Source: Manis javanica
Taxonomy: Eukaryota; Chordata; Mammalia; Pholidota; Manidae
DNA length: 64,000 nt
NCBI RefSeq assembly: GCF_040802235.1
Contig: NC_133158.1
Coordinates: 11,744,001 to 11,808,000, forward strand
Direction of reading: 5' to 3'
The notes under the pieces were generated by a model. The model did not search any database. It was not told the origin of the DNA and saw only the letters and a program-made list of their open reading frames with translations. The position numbers and the translations under genes are program-made. The stretch's first letter is position 1. Each line of letters opens with the position of its first letter. This document shows positions 24,290-34,700 of the stretch, piece by piece.

Positions 24290-24600
24290 TAGATTGATAG
24301 GTATTATGTAAGCAGCTTTAACGTGCTCTGCCCTGACTGCGGCGGATGTTATTTTGAGGCTCTCTGTACAGCTATTGTATTATCACGGAGATTTCCTTCA
24401 GGATTCAGCCTTCAATTTCCCTAGGCGAAGCTGCGAAGTGAGTCAGAGTTAGCACTCCATCCCTGGTGGAGGGTGTGGGAGGCAGGGGTGGGATCCGTGG
24501 GCGTGAGTGAGATAGCAGGGAACAAGGTCAGCTATCTCACAGGCCCCAGCCTGTATTTATCGCCTCCGAAAACAGAGTTAGGATGCTCCTAAGAAAAGTC
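24290..24600. other. Unique GC-balanced block, possible regulatory element
   Basis: This block is not recognisable as a repeat and has scattered CpGs in an AT-rich setting. It includes a consensus AP-1 site, GTGAGTCAGAG, near 24437. Function is a guess. Confidence 0.25.
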
Positions 24601-24642
24601 TCCCTCCTTCAGAAGTTTTCATTGTAAATTGAGAGAGAAACC

Positions 24643-24661
24643 ACACACACACACACACACA
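24643..24661 (+). repeat. (CA)n microsatellite
   Basis: About nine CA units followed by an A-rich stretch. Confidence 0.9.
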
Positions 24662-24920
24662 AAAGAGATGCAAAAAATAGAGACTTAGCCTCTATTTGTA
24701 AGTAGAATAAAGACAGTTACACAACGATATCACAAAATGATCCTATTTTCATATTCATATTTCATTTATGTAACACATATATATAAATGAAAGAGATCCG
24801 GAATTTTATTTTTCAAAATGTTAGTTATAGTTGTCATTAGGTAGTAATGTATGTAAAAGTATGAATGGTTTTTATTTATTCTTGATCAGTTTTGAAAATT
24901 TTCTTTAATGGATATGTATT

Positions 24921-25207
24921 TGTGGGGAAGTTGGGGTTCCTACGGCCAGGACCCTCACTGAACTTAAACCAGCTGATGATGTAACTGGCCTGTTGCTAGG
25001 CCACGGCTTCCACACCTGTGGGCAATAAGCTATGATTGCGCTCTATGGAGAGCTGGGCCCAGTGCTCTGGGCGGAGGCAGAGGCGCTAGTGCGGAGAACA
25101 AGCCGGGTAATAAAGCCTTTCACCCCAAGAACGTTTTGCTGTCAATTTCTTTGGTCACATTGAATCCATAGTGAACTTGCCTGGGGCTGAAACCCATTGG
25201 CAAGACA
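24921..25207 (+). mobile_element. 287-bp solo LTR with 5-bp target-site duplication
   Basis: Starts TGTGGGGAAG and ends GGCAAGACA (TG...CA termini). The same five bases, GTATT, flank both sides (24916-24920 and 25208-25212). A polyadenylation signal GTAATAAAGCC lies near 25107 with a C-rich stretch after it. No internal sequence is present, so this is a solo LTR left by recombination. The clean ends and duplication suggest a younger, lineage-specific ERV than the MaLR copies around it. Confidence 0.85.
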
Positions 25208-25212
25208 GTATT

Positions 25213-25478
25213 ATTCGTGTAAAATTGGAAAAGGTGAAAGTTTAAACCAAATAAGTCTATGCACACATAAATCACTCCATAGGATCCCAGGTGTTCCAAC
25301 AGTATTCGAGTGTTAATTATTTCTGGAAGTTCCCATGAAACCATTATTTCTTTACCTTTTAAGTAAGTCATTGTGTCCCTTTCTTGCTCAGGTTAGTCTC
25401 AGAGACAGAAAACCAGCCGTCGGCGCTATCACGCAATGTAAGGAATGCAGCCTCCCCCCATGTGTACAGAGAAATGGG
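25213..25478. other. Unassigned sequence
   Basis: No supported gene or repeat. Confidence 0.3.
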
Positions 25479-25519
25479 CACCCACAGGCAGCCTGTGGGT
25501 GAGAGGCCCTTCAAGGGCC
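25479..25519. repeat. Two adjacent perfect palindromes
   Basis: CACCCACAGGC / GCCTGTGGGTG around one base (25479-25501), then three bases later GGCCCTT / AAGGGCC around one base (25505-25519). Both are GC-rich and exact. Confidence 0.85.
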
Positions 25520-25770
25520 AGGGGGTGCGAGTCCGAGGCTGGGCCTGAGACTCGGCCAGCTGCCAGCAGCCTCGTCAGCATCCTCACTAACTAGCCTACA
25601 GGGAGCTCACACACCTTTCTTCTGTTGTGGGATGATTAAAGCAGAGAGCCTCTTTCCTTACAGGAGAGCTCAGATTGACAATCAAGGCCCAGAGGAGAGT
25701 GTTTCAAAACAAGCTAGGGCTTTCATTTCCCTTACGTGGAGGCTGCCTCCATAGGCAAAACTCTTGAGGC

Positions 25771-25880
25771 CAGTGGTTCTCAACCAGGTAGATTTTGCCC
25801 CCAGGAGATATTTGGCAGTAAGAAGTCTCACCTTTCTTTTTTATTCAACATTCACTTCTTAAGTGCCTGATGTGTGCAAA
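25771..25880 (+). repeat. hAT terminal fragment, then an L2-like piece
   Basis: CAGTGGTTCTCAACCAGGTA followed by GATTTTGCCCCCAGGAGA is the end of a common hAT element. It passes into L2-like ATTCAACATTCACTTCTTAA. Confidence 0.5.
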
Positions 25881-27509
25881 GTGTGTAGCTTAATGTTAGA
25901 GAGGGGCGGGGCCATAGTGAGGATCTCAGCCCTGAAGTCGTCAGGCATGTGCTCCTTGCCTGGTGGATTTGGCTTTTACCCAGTTAATTATGTTTGTGCC
26001 ATCAGCCACTTTGTGATAAAACTTTTCTTTTCCAGGGGCTTCTTCAGTCTCTACAGTCTGAGCTAGGAGAGCCCAGTACTACAGTAACAACATCTTGGGA
26101 TTCCACCCAACCCTCCACTAAGTCTCTACTAGCTTGGACCTTGGAAGCTGGGTAAGAAAATAGTTTACTGGCATAGTTATGTGATTTCTTGGACTAGACT
26201 TAAGCAACCCAGTTCCGTGTGGAAAGGAGAAAATGAATGTGCTGGTAAGAAAGAGATTGATGACACAGCATATTACGAGAGGAGCTAGAAAGCTTACACA
26301 GCTCATAACAGTAATAGTACTAGGGGCTAGTAATAGCACTGCTAACTATATAATCATTACCATTATAATAAAAGAATTGATGACTTTTCTCAAATACTAT
26401 GCATTAAATATTTTGCTAACATTTTATATAATGAATAGAGACTTCCATATTGACCTTTTAAAATTAAAAGGATGAGAGAGACAAAGAACTCTGCTATAGT
26501 CTTTGCCCTCAAGCCTTACCTAAGATCAGAGGTGGGCGTCTGTTAAGATACTGCATAATGTTAAATAGGAACTTTTTACATGTTTAAAATCTCATTATTG
26601 CTCACTACAAGAAATGCAAATTAAATTTGTTTTAGATCCAATGGTGTATGGACTGGCCCTGTAGCCTCTCTGCTAGTAAGCAATGTTTGCAATACATCAA
26701 GAACAATAAAACTGCCAGTTTTTCTTATTTAAAACCACTTACAGAGAATTTAGATGATGAGCTAACAAAATGAGATGCCCTTAATTATATTTCTAGGTAA
26801 TTTTGACCCAAAGGGATCATTTTGCTTCTTCCAACTGTGAGTCAGTTATTTATTACAGATGAAGGAGTGTGATTTTAGAGCTGGATGAAATATAAAGTAA
26901 CAATACTGAATGGAAACTATTATGCAGACGTTTTGGTCCACAGTGAAAATATGCCTGTTTCATTCATCAAGGGGATTCTCAATAAAGAAAAAGACTCATG
27001 TTTTTGAATGATTTAGCTTTAGTTTCACATTGTCAACTAGACTTCCTCTTTGCTTCAATAAAATAATTATATTAATCATTGTCCTACAAAAAAGGAGCTG
27101 CCTGGTAGGTAGTGAGTTCCCCAGTAAGACTGTATTTCAGCAGACCCATGATCAACACTGCAAATGTTGTAGGGGAAATTCTTCTCAATTAGTCTATCAG
27201 ATAAAGATTTGACTAAAATTATTTCAAAGGTAATTTATTTAATGTTTTCTGGGCCCTTCTCTTGGGCCAGGTGCTACGAAATGGAACTTTGGGTAGGGCA
27301 CAGCTCCTGTCTTCAAGCAAAATATGTCCAGTAATCACCTTTAACGTTGTGGTTCTACAACTTAATCTGAGTGAGATTTGTATCAGGTCTCTCTTTCTCA
27401 TCTTTTAAATATTTTTTTTGGTCTCACTTTTTTTAATGACTCTTACTTGTGTATGCTTTTATATAGAGAGTGAAATATGTAAGATAGCATCCCACCTTCT
27501 TTCTGGTAT
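25881..27509. other. Unassigned AT-rich sequence
   Basis: No supported gene or nameable repeat. Confidence 0.3.
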
Positions 27510-27900
27510 AAGGTAGCTGTTGCCATATAATAAACCAGTGGCTTTGGACAGCAATCATTTATTGTAGTTCACTTATCTGAGGTTGGCTAAAGGTTGGCTT
27601 ATCTAGGCCAGCATCAGCTGTGCCGTTCTGCTCATCTAGGCTAGACTCATGTATCTGTAGGTTGGCTGGGGGTCTTGCTCCAGGCTGGGTCTAGCTGAGG
27701 CAGCTCCAGATGGTGTGTAGATAGGGCATGGAGGGAGTGATTGAAAATCTGTCAAGATGTTTTCACCTCTGAACCCAAAGAGCCATTGGACCAGCACAGC
27801 AGAGCCTTATTGCATGAATCTGAAAGAGAGGATCTTTAGAACTTGGAGCAAGTTCATGGATTCCTCTCCACTGCCAGAGAGAGCAGGACATTAGTCAACA
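27510..27900 (-). mobile_element. Ancient MaLR-like repeat, probably minus strand
   Basis: GTAGCTGTTGCCATATAATA, GGACAGCAATCATTTATTG and a GGTTGGCTGGGGGTCTTGC block match a common mammalian repeat of the MLT1/MaLR kind. Exact family uncertain. Confidence 0.45.
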
Positions 27901-28089
27901 AAAGGATGGCATGTCTTGCTGACCTCCCAAGACCTGTGGAAGCACCGAAAGAGTATGGGGTAAGCCTCCTCTGTCCTTGCGACAGAGGCCAAAGGAAGCC
28001 CTGGTGACATGAGATATGATGGCTTATCCCTGCTGCACCTAAACCCACAGGGGGCGACAGCTGCATCTCCATCAGCTCTGCAGAAAGGT

Positions 28090-28700
28090 CCACAGCAGCT
28101 CAACCTCAGTCCCAAATCAGGCAAAGAAACAACAAAAAGGGGCCCAAGAACGTAAGGGAGCTGGAAACATGAGGAAGAACAGATGAGCTACGCAGAACAG
28201 ACTACTGCTGAACTGTTAGAAGAGGCAGACAATAGCTTCAACAGGAACAGGTAATTAGATGACCTGGATGCATGTGTGATGTGCCCACGTACACACCTTC
28301 CCTACATACACACATCTTCCTGGAACACAAAATATGATTTTAAAACTTAAAACCAGCACATGAGCTGAAACTGAGAGTGAGACCCAGACTCACTGGTGAG
28401 GCCAAATTAGTGACCCTGAAGATCAAGTGAAAGAAATCTCTCAAAAAGCAGAATAATTATTCAGTGGGCTAGAAAGCATGAGAGAAAAGATAAGAGATTT
28501 ACTTGCTAAATCCTGGAGACCTAACATGAAAATAATGAATTTCACAAGGAGAAAAGGACTGATGGAAGAGCAACAATAATTAGACAAATCAAGGAAGAAA
28601 ATATCCCAACAGTAGAAAGAGCTGAACATCATTTCAAAGAAAAGCCTCAGACCTCATAAAATTCCAGGATAAAGTATTAAAAAAATAAATGAATGTCCTA
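28090..28700 (+). mobile_element. Old L1M fragment, plus strand
   Basis: The A-rich block GAAATCTCTCAAAAAGCAGA followed by GAGAGAAAAGATAAGAG and GGAGACCTAACATGAAAATA resembles the ORF1-containing part of old L1M elements. No intact frame. Confidence 0.5.
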
Positions 28701-28759
28701 AATTCTTGCACCAGATAATCCGTACTTATGTTACTAAAAAATAAAAGTAACACGCACAA

Positions 28760-29215
28760 GATTAGAAAACACAATGGTTCATAAAAGTGTTAGAGGAAAA
28801 GTAAAAATCTCCTTGATCCTCTGCGTTTCCCTCCCCCATGTTTCCTCTAAAGAGGTAATTCACTCTTACACAGTTCCCTGTCCCCGAAATTCATGCATAT
28901 ATCAACATACATATCTATATGGATGCTTATTTGTATTTATTTATGTTATTCAAAGTTATGTTGTTTACCAAACTTCATCACAGTATATCTTTCATACCAA
29001 AATATGCTTAATTCTTTTAATAACCACTTGTACATCCCATAATGTGAACATGATGTGATTACTAAACCAGTCCCTCGTTAATGGATACTTGGATTTTATT
29101 CCAGTTGTTTTTCTCTTACAAAAAATGCTGCCTTCAGCAACCATACAAAATGATCTTATAATTCTTTTACAAGCATGTCTACAGGAAAATCCAAGCAGCA
29201 GACTAACCAGGTCAC
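28760..29215 (-). mobile_element. Old L1M fragment, minus strand
   Basis: The antisense L1M block GTTAATGGATACTTGGATTT followed by TATTCCAGTTGTTTTTCTC and AAAAATGCTGCC is clear. Confidence 0.55.
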
Positions 29216-29449
29216 AGACATTTGCATTTTTATTGATTAAAGTGTCTACTGTGTCCTGGCACACAGTAGGCACTCAATCAATACTTTAAAAATAAAACTT
29301 AAATGGTCATATTGTTCATCAGAAAGATTGTGTTGCTTTATATTCCATATCAAAGACTTAAAATCATTGTAGTTAGTAGTATGGTGATTGCAGAGAAGAT
29401 ACGTGTATGTTCTACTGCTTAGAACCTGTGAAGATAGTCATATTTTAAG

Positions 29450-29815
29450 AAAGTCTTTCCAGATACTATGAAGTGAAGGACCTTGAGGTGAGGAGATCAT
29501 GCTCAGTGATCTGGGTGGGCCCTGTATACAATAACAAACATCCCTCTAAGACTGAGGCAGAGGAAAATGTATGCAAGCCCTGGAGGAGAGAGCTGTGTGA
29601 AGGCAGAGGCAGCCCCTGGGAAGGTACAGCTGCCTGCCCGGAATGCCAGGGCAGGAGATAAGGAATGTGTTCTCCACTGCCTCCAGAGGTAGTGTGGCCC
29701 TGCCAAGGTTTTGATTTTAGAATTCTAGCTTTTAGAACTGTGAGATAATTTCTGCTGTTTTAAGCCACTAAGTATACAGTCATTTGCTATGGCAAGCTCA
29801 GGAAACTAATACAAT
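29450..29815 (+). mobile_element. MLT1-type (MaLR) LTR, 3' part
   Basis: Ends with the MLT1 signature: AGAACTGTGAGATAATTTCTG, TGTTTTAAGCCACTAAGTA, then GGAAACTAATACAA. Confidence 0.75.
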
Positions 29816-31265
29816 CATTATTAAATTGGAGCTTATTGGTAAAGTAGAAAAGAGCACCTAGAGTTTGAAGGCAAATTGATTAGGATCCAGTAGAGGGGTC
29901 AAATGCCTGCCCCTGCGAGCAGCCCTCTTTAGCTGCCTCAGGAATAATCCCTCTGTTGTCTCCACCTCATGCATTCTTTCTAGGCCATGTCTGAGACTGA
30001 GACCCAAAACAAGTATACAGAAGAAGGCAAACACCAACTTACCAAATTTTTTGGTTTTGATGCAGGCAGATTCAATACTAATCAACCCAATACAGGCTTT
30101 GAAAAGGAATTTTATAGTTTTTTTTTTACCTTAAAAGCTCAGGGGTGGCAAATGGAGACTCACATATCTACATCCATCTAATCATAATCAATCCACCGAG
30201 AGCCTTGCTGGAGAGGGGAGAGCATTTTCCTTGACAATCTTCGGTCTCTTCCCTGGCAAAGGATTATCATGCCATCCAGATAGAGGCAGTATATTCCTTT
30301 CACAGAAGTTGTGAGGCTAATTACCAACGAATCCCAACATAGATTGGCTTAGAACCGTGAGAGACCCTCTCCATATTCCAAGCCACTGCTCTCTCATTGG
30401 CTAATTTTGACTAATGAAACGAATCCTATTTTACACATAAATAGTGCTTACAGTTTAAAAAGGGCTGCCGCCTGTAGAATCTCAATTGTTTTATGTTGTT
30501 TCTCACAACAAAAATATGAGAAAAATGGGGCAGGAATGATCGTATTCATTTTCTAGAAGCAAACTCTACTTCAGAGAGGCTATACGACTTGTCCAGGCCG
30601 CAGACTTCAAATCCACCAATATTCATGCCATGATGCCTCCTGAAGGTCCACCCATCTGAGCTACACATAAATAAAAAATGAGCTGGTTTATTTGCAGATA
30701 CTCTCTTGAGGGGAGGGGAGGTGTACCTAGACTGAAAGGGAATCGTCTGTGTGTACGTGGGCAAAAGGGATAAATATCAAGACATTTCTGATCATCCAAA
30801 CCCCGATCTCCTCTAATTCAAATATTAGTTCATTGCTCTTGTTATGTTTTACTTTGAATAAGTTTCACTAAAATATATCCCAAGTTGAGCTCTATTTTGG
30901 GTTAAATGTGTATTTAGCCCCTAGCATCAACAACCCTCTGGTCTCCTGCTATGGAGTGCCTTCTGATATACAAGGGAGCTCATCAGAAAGCTTATATGTA
31001 TTTTAAAACTTGTTTGTCAGAACATAGCTCTCAAAAGACTGGCCCCCAACATTTCCTTGGTAAGTTATTAATAAGTGAGGTTTTCAGGTAGTCATTTGCC
31101 ATAGTCCTATAAAAAGAAAATTAAAAGCAAGATCAATTGTGCTTTTTAAAAATGATGAAAAAAATCCTGCATTTTTTATGACTACCAGAAACCAGAAAAG
31201 TTCTTTGCTAAGGATAATTCTCATTTCTTCCATGGGTCATAGGAGTAATAAGCAATTTGAATTAA
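29816..31265. other. Unassigned sequence
   Basis: No supported gene; scattered short MIR-like pieces at most. Confidence 0.3.
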
Positions 31266-31269
31266 AGTC

Positions 31270-31440
31270 AAGAGATCTAAATTCGTATCTTCAAATTCCT
31301 TTATTCACCAAATATATGTGGAGCCTTCACTATGTGCCAAGCATGTGCTGGGGCTATAGCAAAAAAAAGTCTCCTGTCATAACAAACATACTTTCTACTG
31401 GGCAAAGTCAGATAGTGAACATACATCAATTTAGTCTCTA
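31270..31440 (+). mobile_element. L2 LINE fragment
   Basis: CCTTTATTCACCAAATATATGTG then CACTATGTGCCAAGCATGTG and a CATACTTTCTACTGGGCAAAG block. Confidence 0.65.
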
Positions 31441-31566
31441 GTTTTTAGCAAAACATATTCAAATATTGAAGGCTGATCACTCTTGCTGCCCTCACCCAGA
31501 CATCCTGAACTGGAAGATTACAGAAAGTGATAAACACAAGCAAAGGAGCTGGTCTCACATCTATAA

Positions 31567-31572
31567 TTTAAT
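31567..31572 (-). promoter_or_regulatory. Candidate polyadenylation signal (ATTAAA)
   Basis: Minus-strand ATTAAA about 70 bases after the stop codon of the cadherin-like gene would give a very short 3' UTR. A canonical AATAAA also exists further down at 31300-31305, inside an L2 copy. Which is used is unknown. Confidence 0.3.
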
Positions 31573-31641
31573 TTAGGTAGCCAAGTAATAATTGCCTGCG
31601 ACATATACAAAAAAGCAATCATTTCGAGACATAGAAAAATG

Positions 31642-31799
31642 CTATCCTTGCATAGGAATCTTTAAGAATGTAGACTCCTCAGAAGGATGGGCCTCCGAGA
31701 CAGAGCATATGTGTGCCAAGGACCCGTACTGATGCCAGGGGGGCTTCTTCCACTTCCTTGCTCCTGTTCTGCTGTTATATTTATACACATTCCCAGAGA
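31642..31799 (-). CDS. CDHR3-like exon n: tail signature end, stop codon
   Basis: 158 coding bases including TAG (phase 1 in). The acceptor is an excellent pyrimidine tract ending GGCCCACAG. The peptide starts [20 protein letters not shown] (CDHR3: VTGETYEFNSKTGARKWKDP), then about 30 further residues unlike CDHR3, ending KIPMQG. The tail stops well before the CDHR3 C terminus, so its distal part is shorter and different. Confidence 0.93.
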
Positions 31800-34700
31800 C
31801 TGTGGGCCAGGAGAACACAGAACACAGAGAAAGTGAATTATAATGAACTCGCAAAGCATTTGTTCATTCCACAAAGTGTATGCTGAGCATTTGAGGTATA
31901 GCCAGCACACTGACCAGTTGCTTGTCTTCTCAGGTCTTCCTGTTTGTTACCAAAGGAAAAACTAGAAGCAAAATGTGAAGCGGCACATGTCACATGCATT
32001 AAAATATCTCTTTGGGGGAAACTAGGTGATAAGTACACATTATCTCTCAGTATAATATAATTTTTCCAATTTCTTGTGAGTCTGTAATCATTTTTGAATC
32101 AAAAGTTTTTTTAAAAAGTCAGAATTAAAAATAAAATTGTCCCTAAAGTGATATACTCACACAATACTGAGGTTTAATCAGCCATCCCTTCATAGAAACA
32201 ATAGTGAAATAAGAGTAATAAATAAGAGAAAGAAACAGGGTACATACAGCCCAATATAGTAGGAAGTCAACCAATTGTTATTTCTTAAGTGATGAGGATG
32301 TAATTAATAAATAAAAATAGTCATAACAATAACAGATGACTGCTATAATGTTTACTACTTATCAGACTCCATTTTCATAAATTAATTGGTTTAATCCACT
32401 CACCATCCTTGTGAGATACAAACATACTATGGCTCATGTATTTAAGATGACAAAGTTGGGGCACACCAATTTAAGTGAACTTAACAATTCCACACCATTT
32501 GTAAGAGGCAGACCTAGATTTGAACTCAGGGAGTCCAGTTGCAGAGCTCTAAACACTAACAACCTAGGGTAGGGGGCCAAACCTTCTTTTACCTTTTTAG
32601 TCTCAATGAATAAAATAATGCCTTATCTATCACATTCTGGGTTCCACAGGACATTTGACAAGTGATGGTATGTACCAACACATAGAGCCAAACATTTTTA
32701 TTTAAAAATATTTCTCTTCTCAAAGAATCATGTGACACTTCAATGTGCCGACTCAGCTGTCAAATTTCCATGAACCGAAAGGTGATTTTCTGCCAGGGCA
32801 ACAGTGGTAGTGGACAATGCACTGCCCTGACAAGCGCCTCCCTCTGCCAAAACAGTCTATACCATCTCTCAATAGTGCTTGATGGAACTTGAAAACTAAT
32901 TGCTGAGTCGTACATCAAACATCCAGGTTCAGAGTAAGCCAAATGCATGGGTCTAAACACACAATAATCATGTCCTCGGTACTGAGAAGACCAAAGGCGA
33001 TGAGTATGAGTCACACACTGAATGGGCAAAAAGTGATCACCAGAGCTTGTTGTCTTTCGTAGACTATGTAAACTTGTTTTATTTTGTAGGATGGAGCAGT
33101 CTAGGGCCCAGTGTTTGCTAATACACTGGTTTTTACCAGGCCATTGGCAGGAGAGGCGTGGCAGGGAAGTCATGACCAGCATAAACGTGAAGGTTCCTGT
33201 GTTAGACTGCTGGGCTTTTTATCCTAACTTCCCTCTCACCACACTATGATTCCGGAGAAGTCACCTTGTCTCTCTGTGCCTTGGTGGTCTCATTTGTAAA
33301 ACGGAGAATAATAACAGTCATTGGCTCATAAATAGTTATGAGAATGAACGATTCTTGTGGAAGCATTTTGACCATAATAACAATTCACTGTTTTCTATGA
33401 TTTGATATTAGAAATGCCCCACTAACACCTTGTAATATGTCCACAACTACATAGTTAAATATAAAGTCTTTCATTTTTCCAGGAATAATGTTAAAATTAA
33501 ATAGGTTACATTGCAGCATCAATAACCAAAATGTGGATGCAATCTACATGACCGTCAATGGATGAATGGATGAACAAAATGTGGTATAAACACACAACAA
33601 TGTTTTATTTAGTTTTAAAAAGGAAGGAAATTCCAACACATGGTACAACATGGATGAAAGTTGGCAATGCTATGCTTAATAATAAAGCATCCACAAAAGG
33701 ACATAGGAAGTACCTAGAGTAGTCAAATTCATAAAGACAGAAAGTAGAATGGTGGTTGCCAGGGGCAGGGAGGAGAAGGAAATGGGAAGTCAGTGTTTAA
33801 TGAGTATGGAGTTTCAGTTGGAAAAGATTAAACAGTTCTGAAGGTGGATGGTGGTGACATTTGCATGACAGTGTGAGTATACCTCATGCCATAGAACTGT
33901 ACACTTAAAAATAGCTAAAATGGTTCTCTCTTTGAATCTGGGTAGATTCTGACTTCTTTAACCAATAGAATGTGGTAGAGTGACACTGTACCTGTTTCTG
34001 GGCCCAGGGCTGAGGAAACTGGCAACTTCATCTTACTATCCTCTCTGGGTGATCTAAACTGACAAGCGGGACACCCAGTTAACCCCGCTGGAGAGATCCC
34101 ATGAAGAGGTAGTGGGCCCCACCTGAGCCCAACCATGTAACTGTTCCCACCAAGTAGTCAGGCACGTGAGTGAAGTCACTTTGGACCCGCCGAAGCAGAC
34201 CAGCGGCCAGCTGGACACCGCTGAAGTGACTTTCAATATTATAAAGCGAAGGAATTGCCCAAGTGACACCAAACACAAACTCTTCACACGCAAAATCGTG
34301 ACATATAGTAAAACAGTTGTTCTAAGTCAGTGAGTTTTGGGGTAGTTTGTTACACAACAGTATATAATCAGGGAGGAAAATTGTGTTTTATTTGATGTGC
34401 ACAATGGAGTTTGCTTTAATTGAATGAATTACCTACTAATGCCTATTACTGTCATTTAGAAATGGGCAGATTTCATGTAACCATTTGGATTTCCAACTTC
34501 TTTTTAAGCATCAGAATTCTGGTAACTCCAAGCCTAGTCCCAGTGAGCTGAGTAACAGCATGTCCCCCAAGCATCATTTGATATTGATGATTGAATGTAC
34601 TGACTTATATGGCCCAGTTCAGCCATTTATTTTACCTGCCTGGCCCTTGAAAGGTTTGTTTTAGGACAGAGTCTTATTAGACAAAGCAAAATGAATAAGT

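Noticed and set aside
32760..33182. 140-codon minus-strand frame in the last intron
   Set aside because: No recognisable domain, no repeat or retrogene match that I can name, and no splice relation to the cadherin gene.
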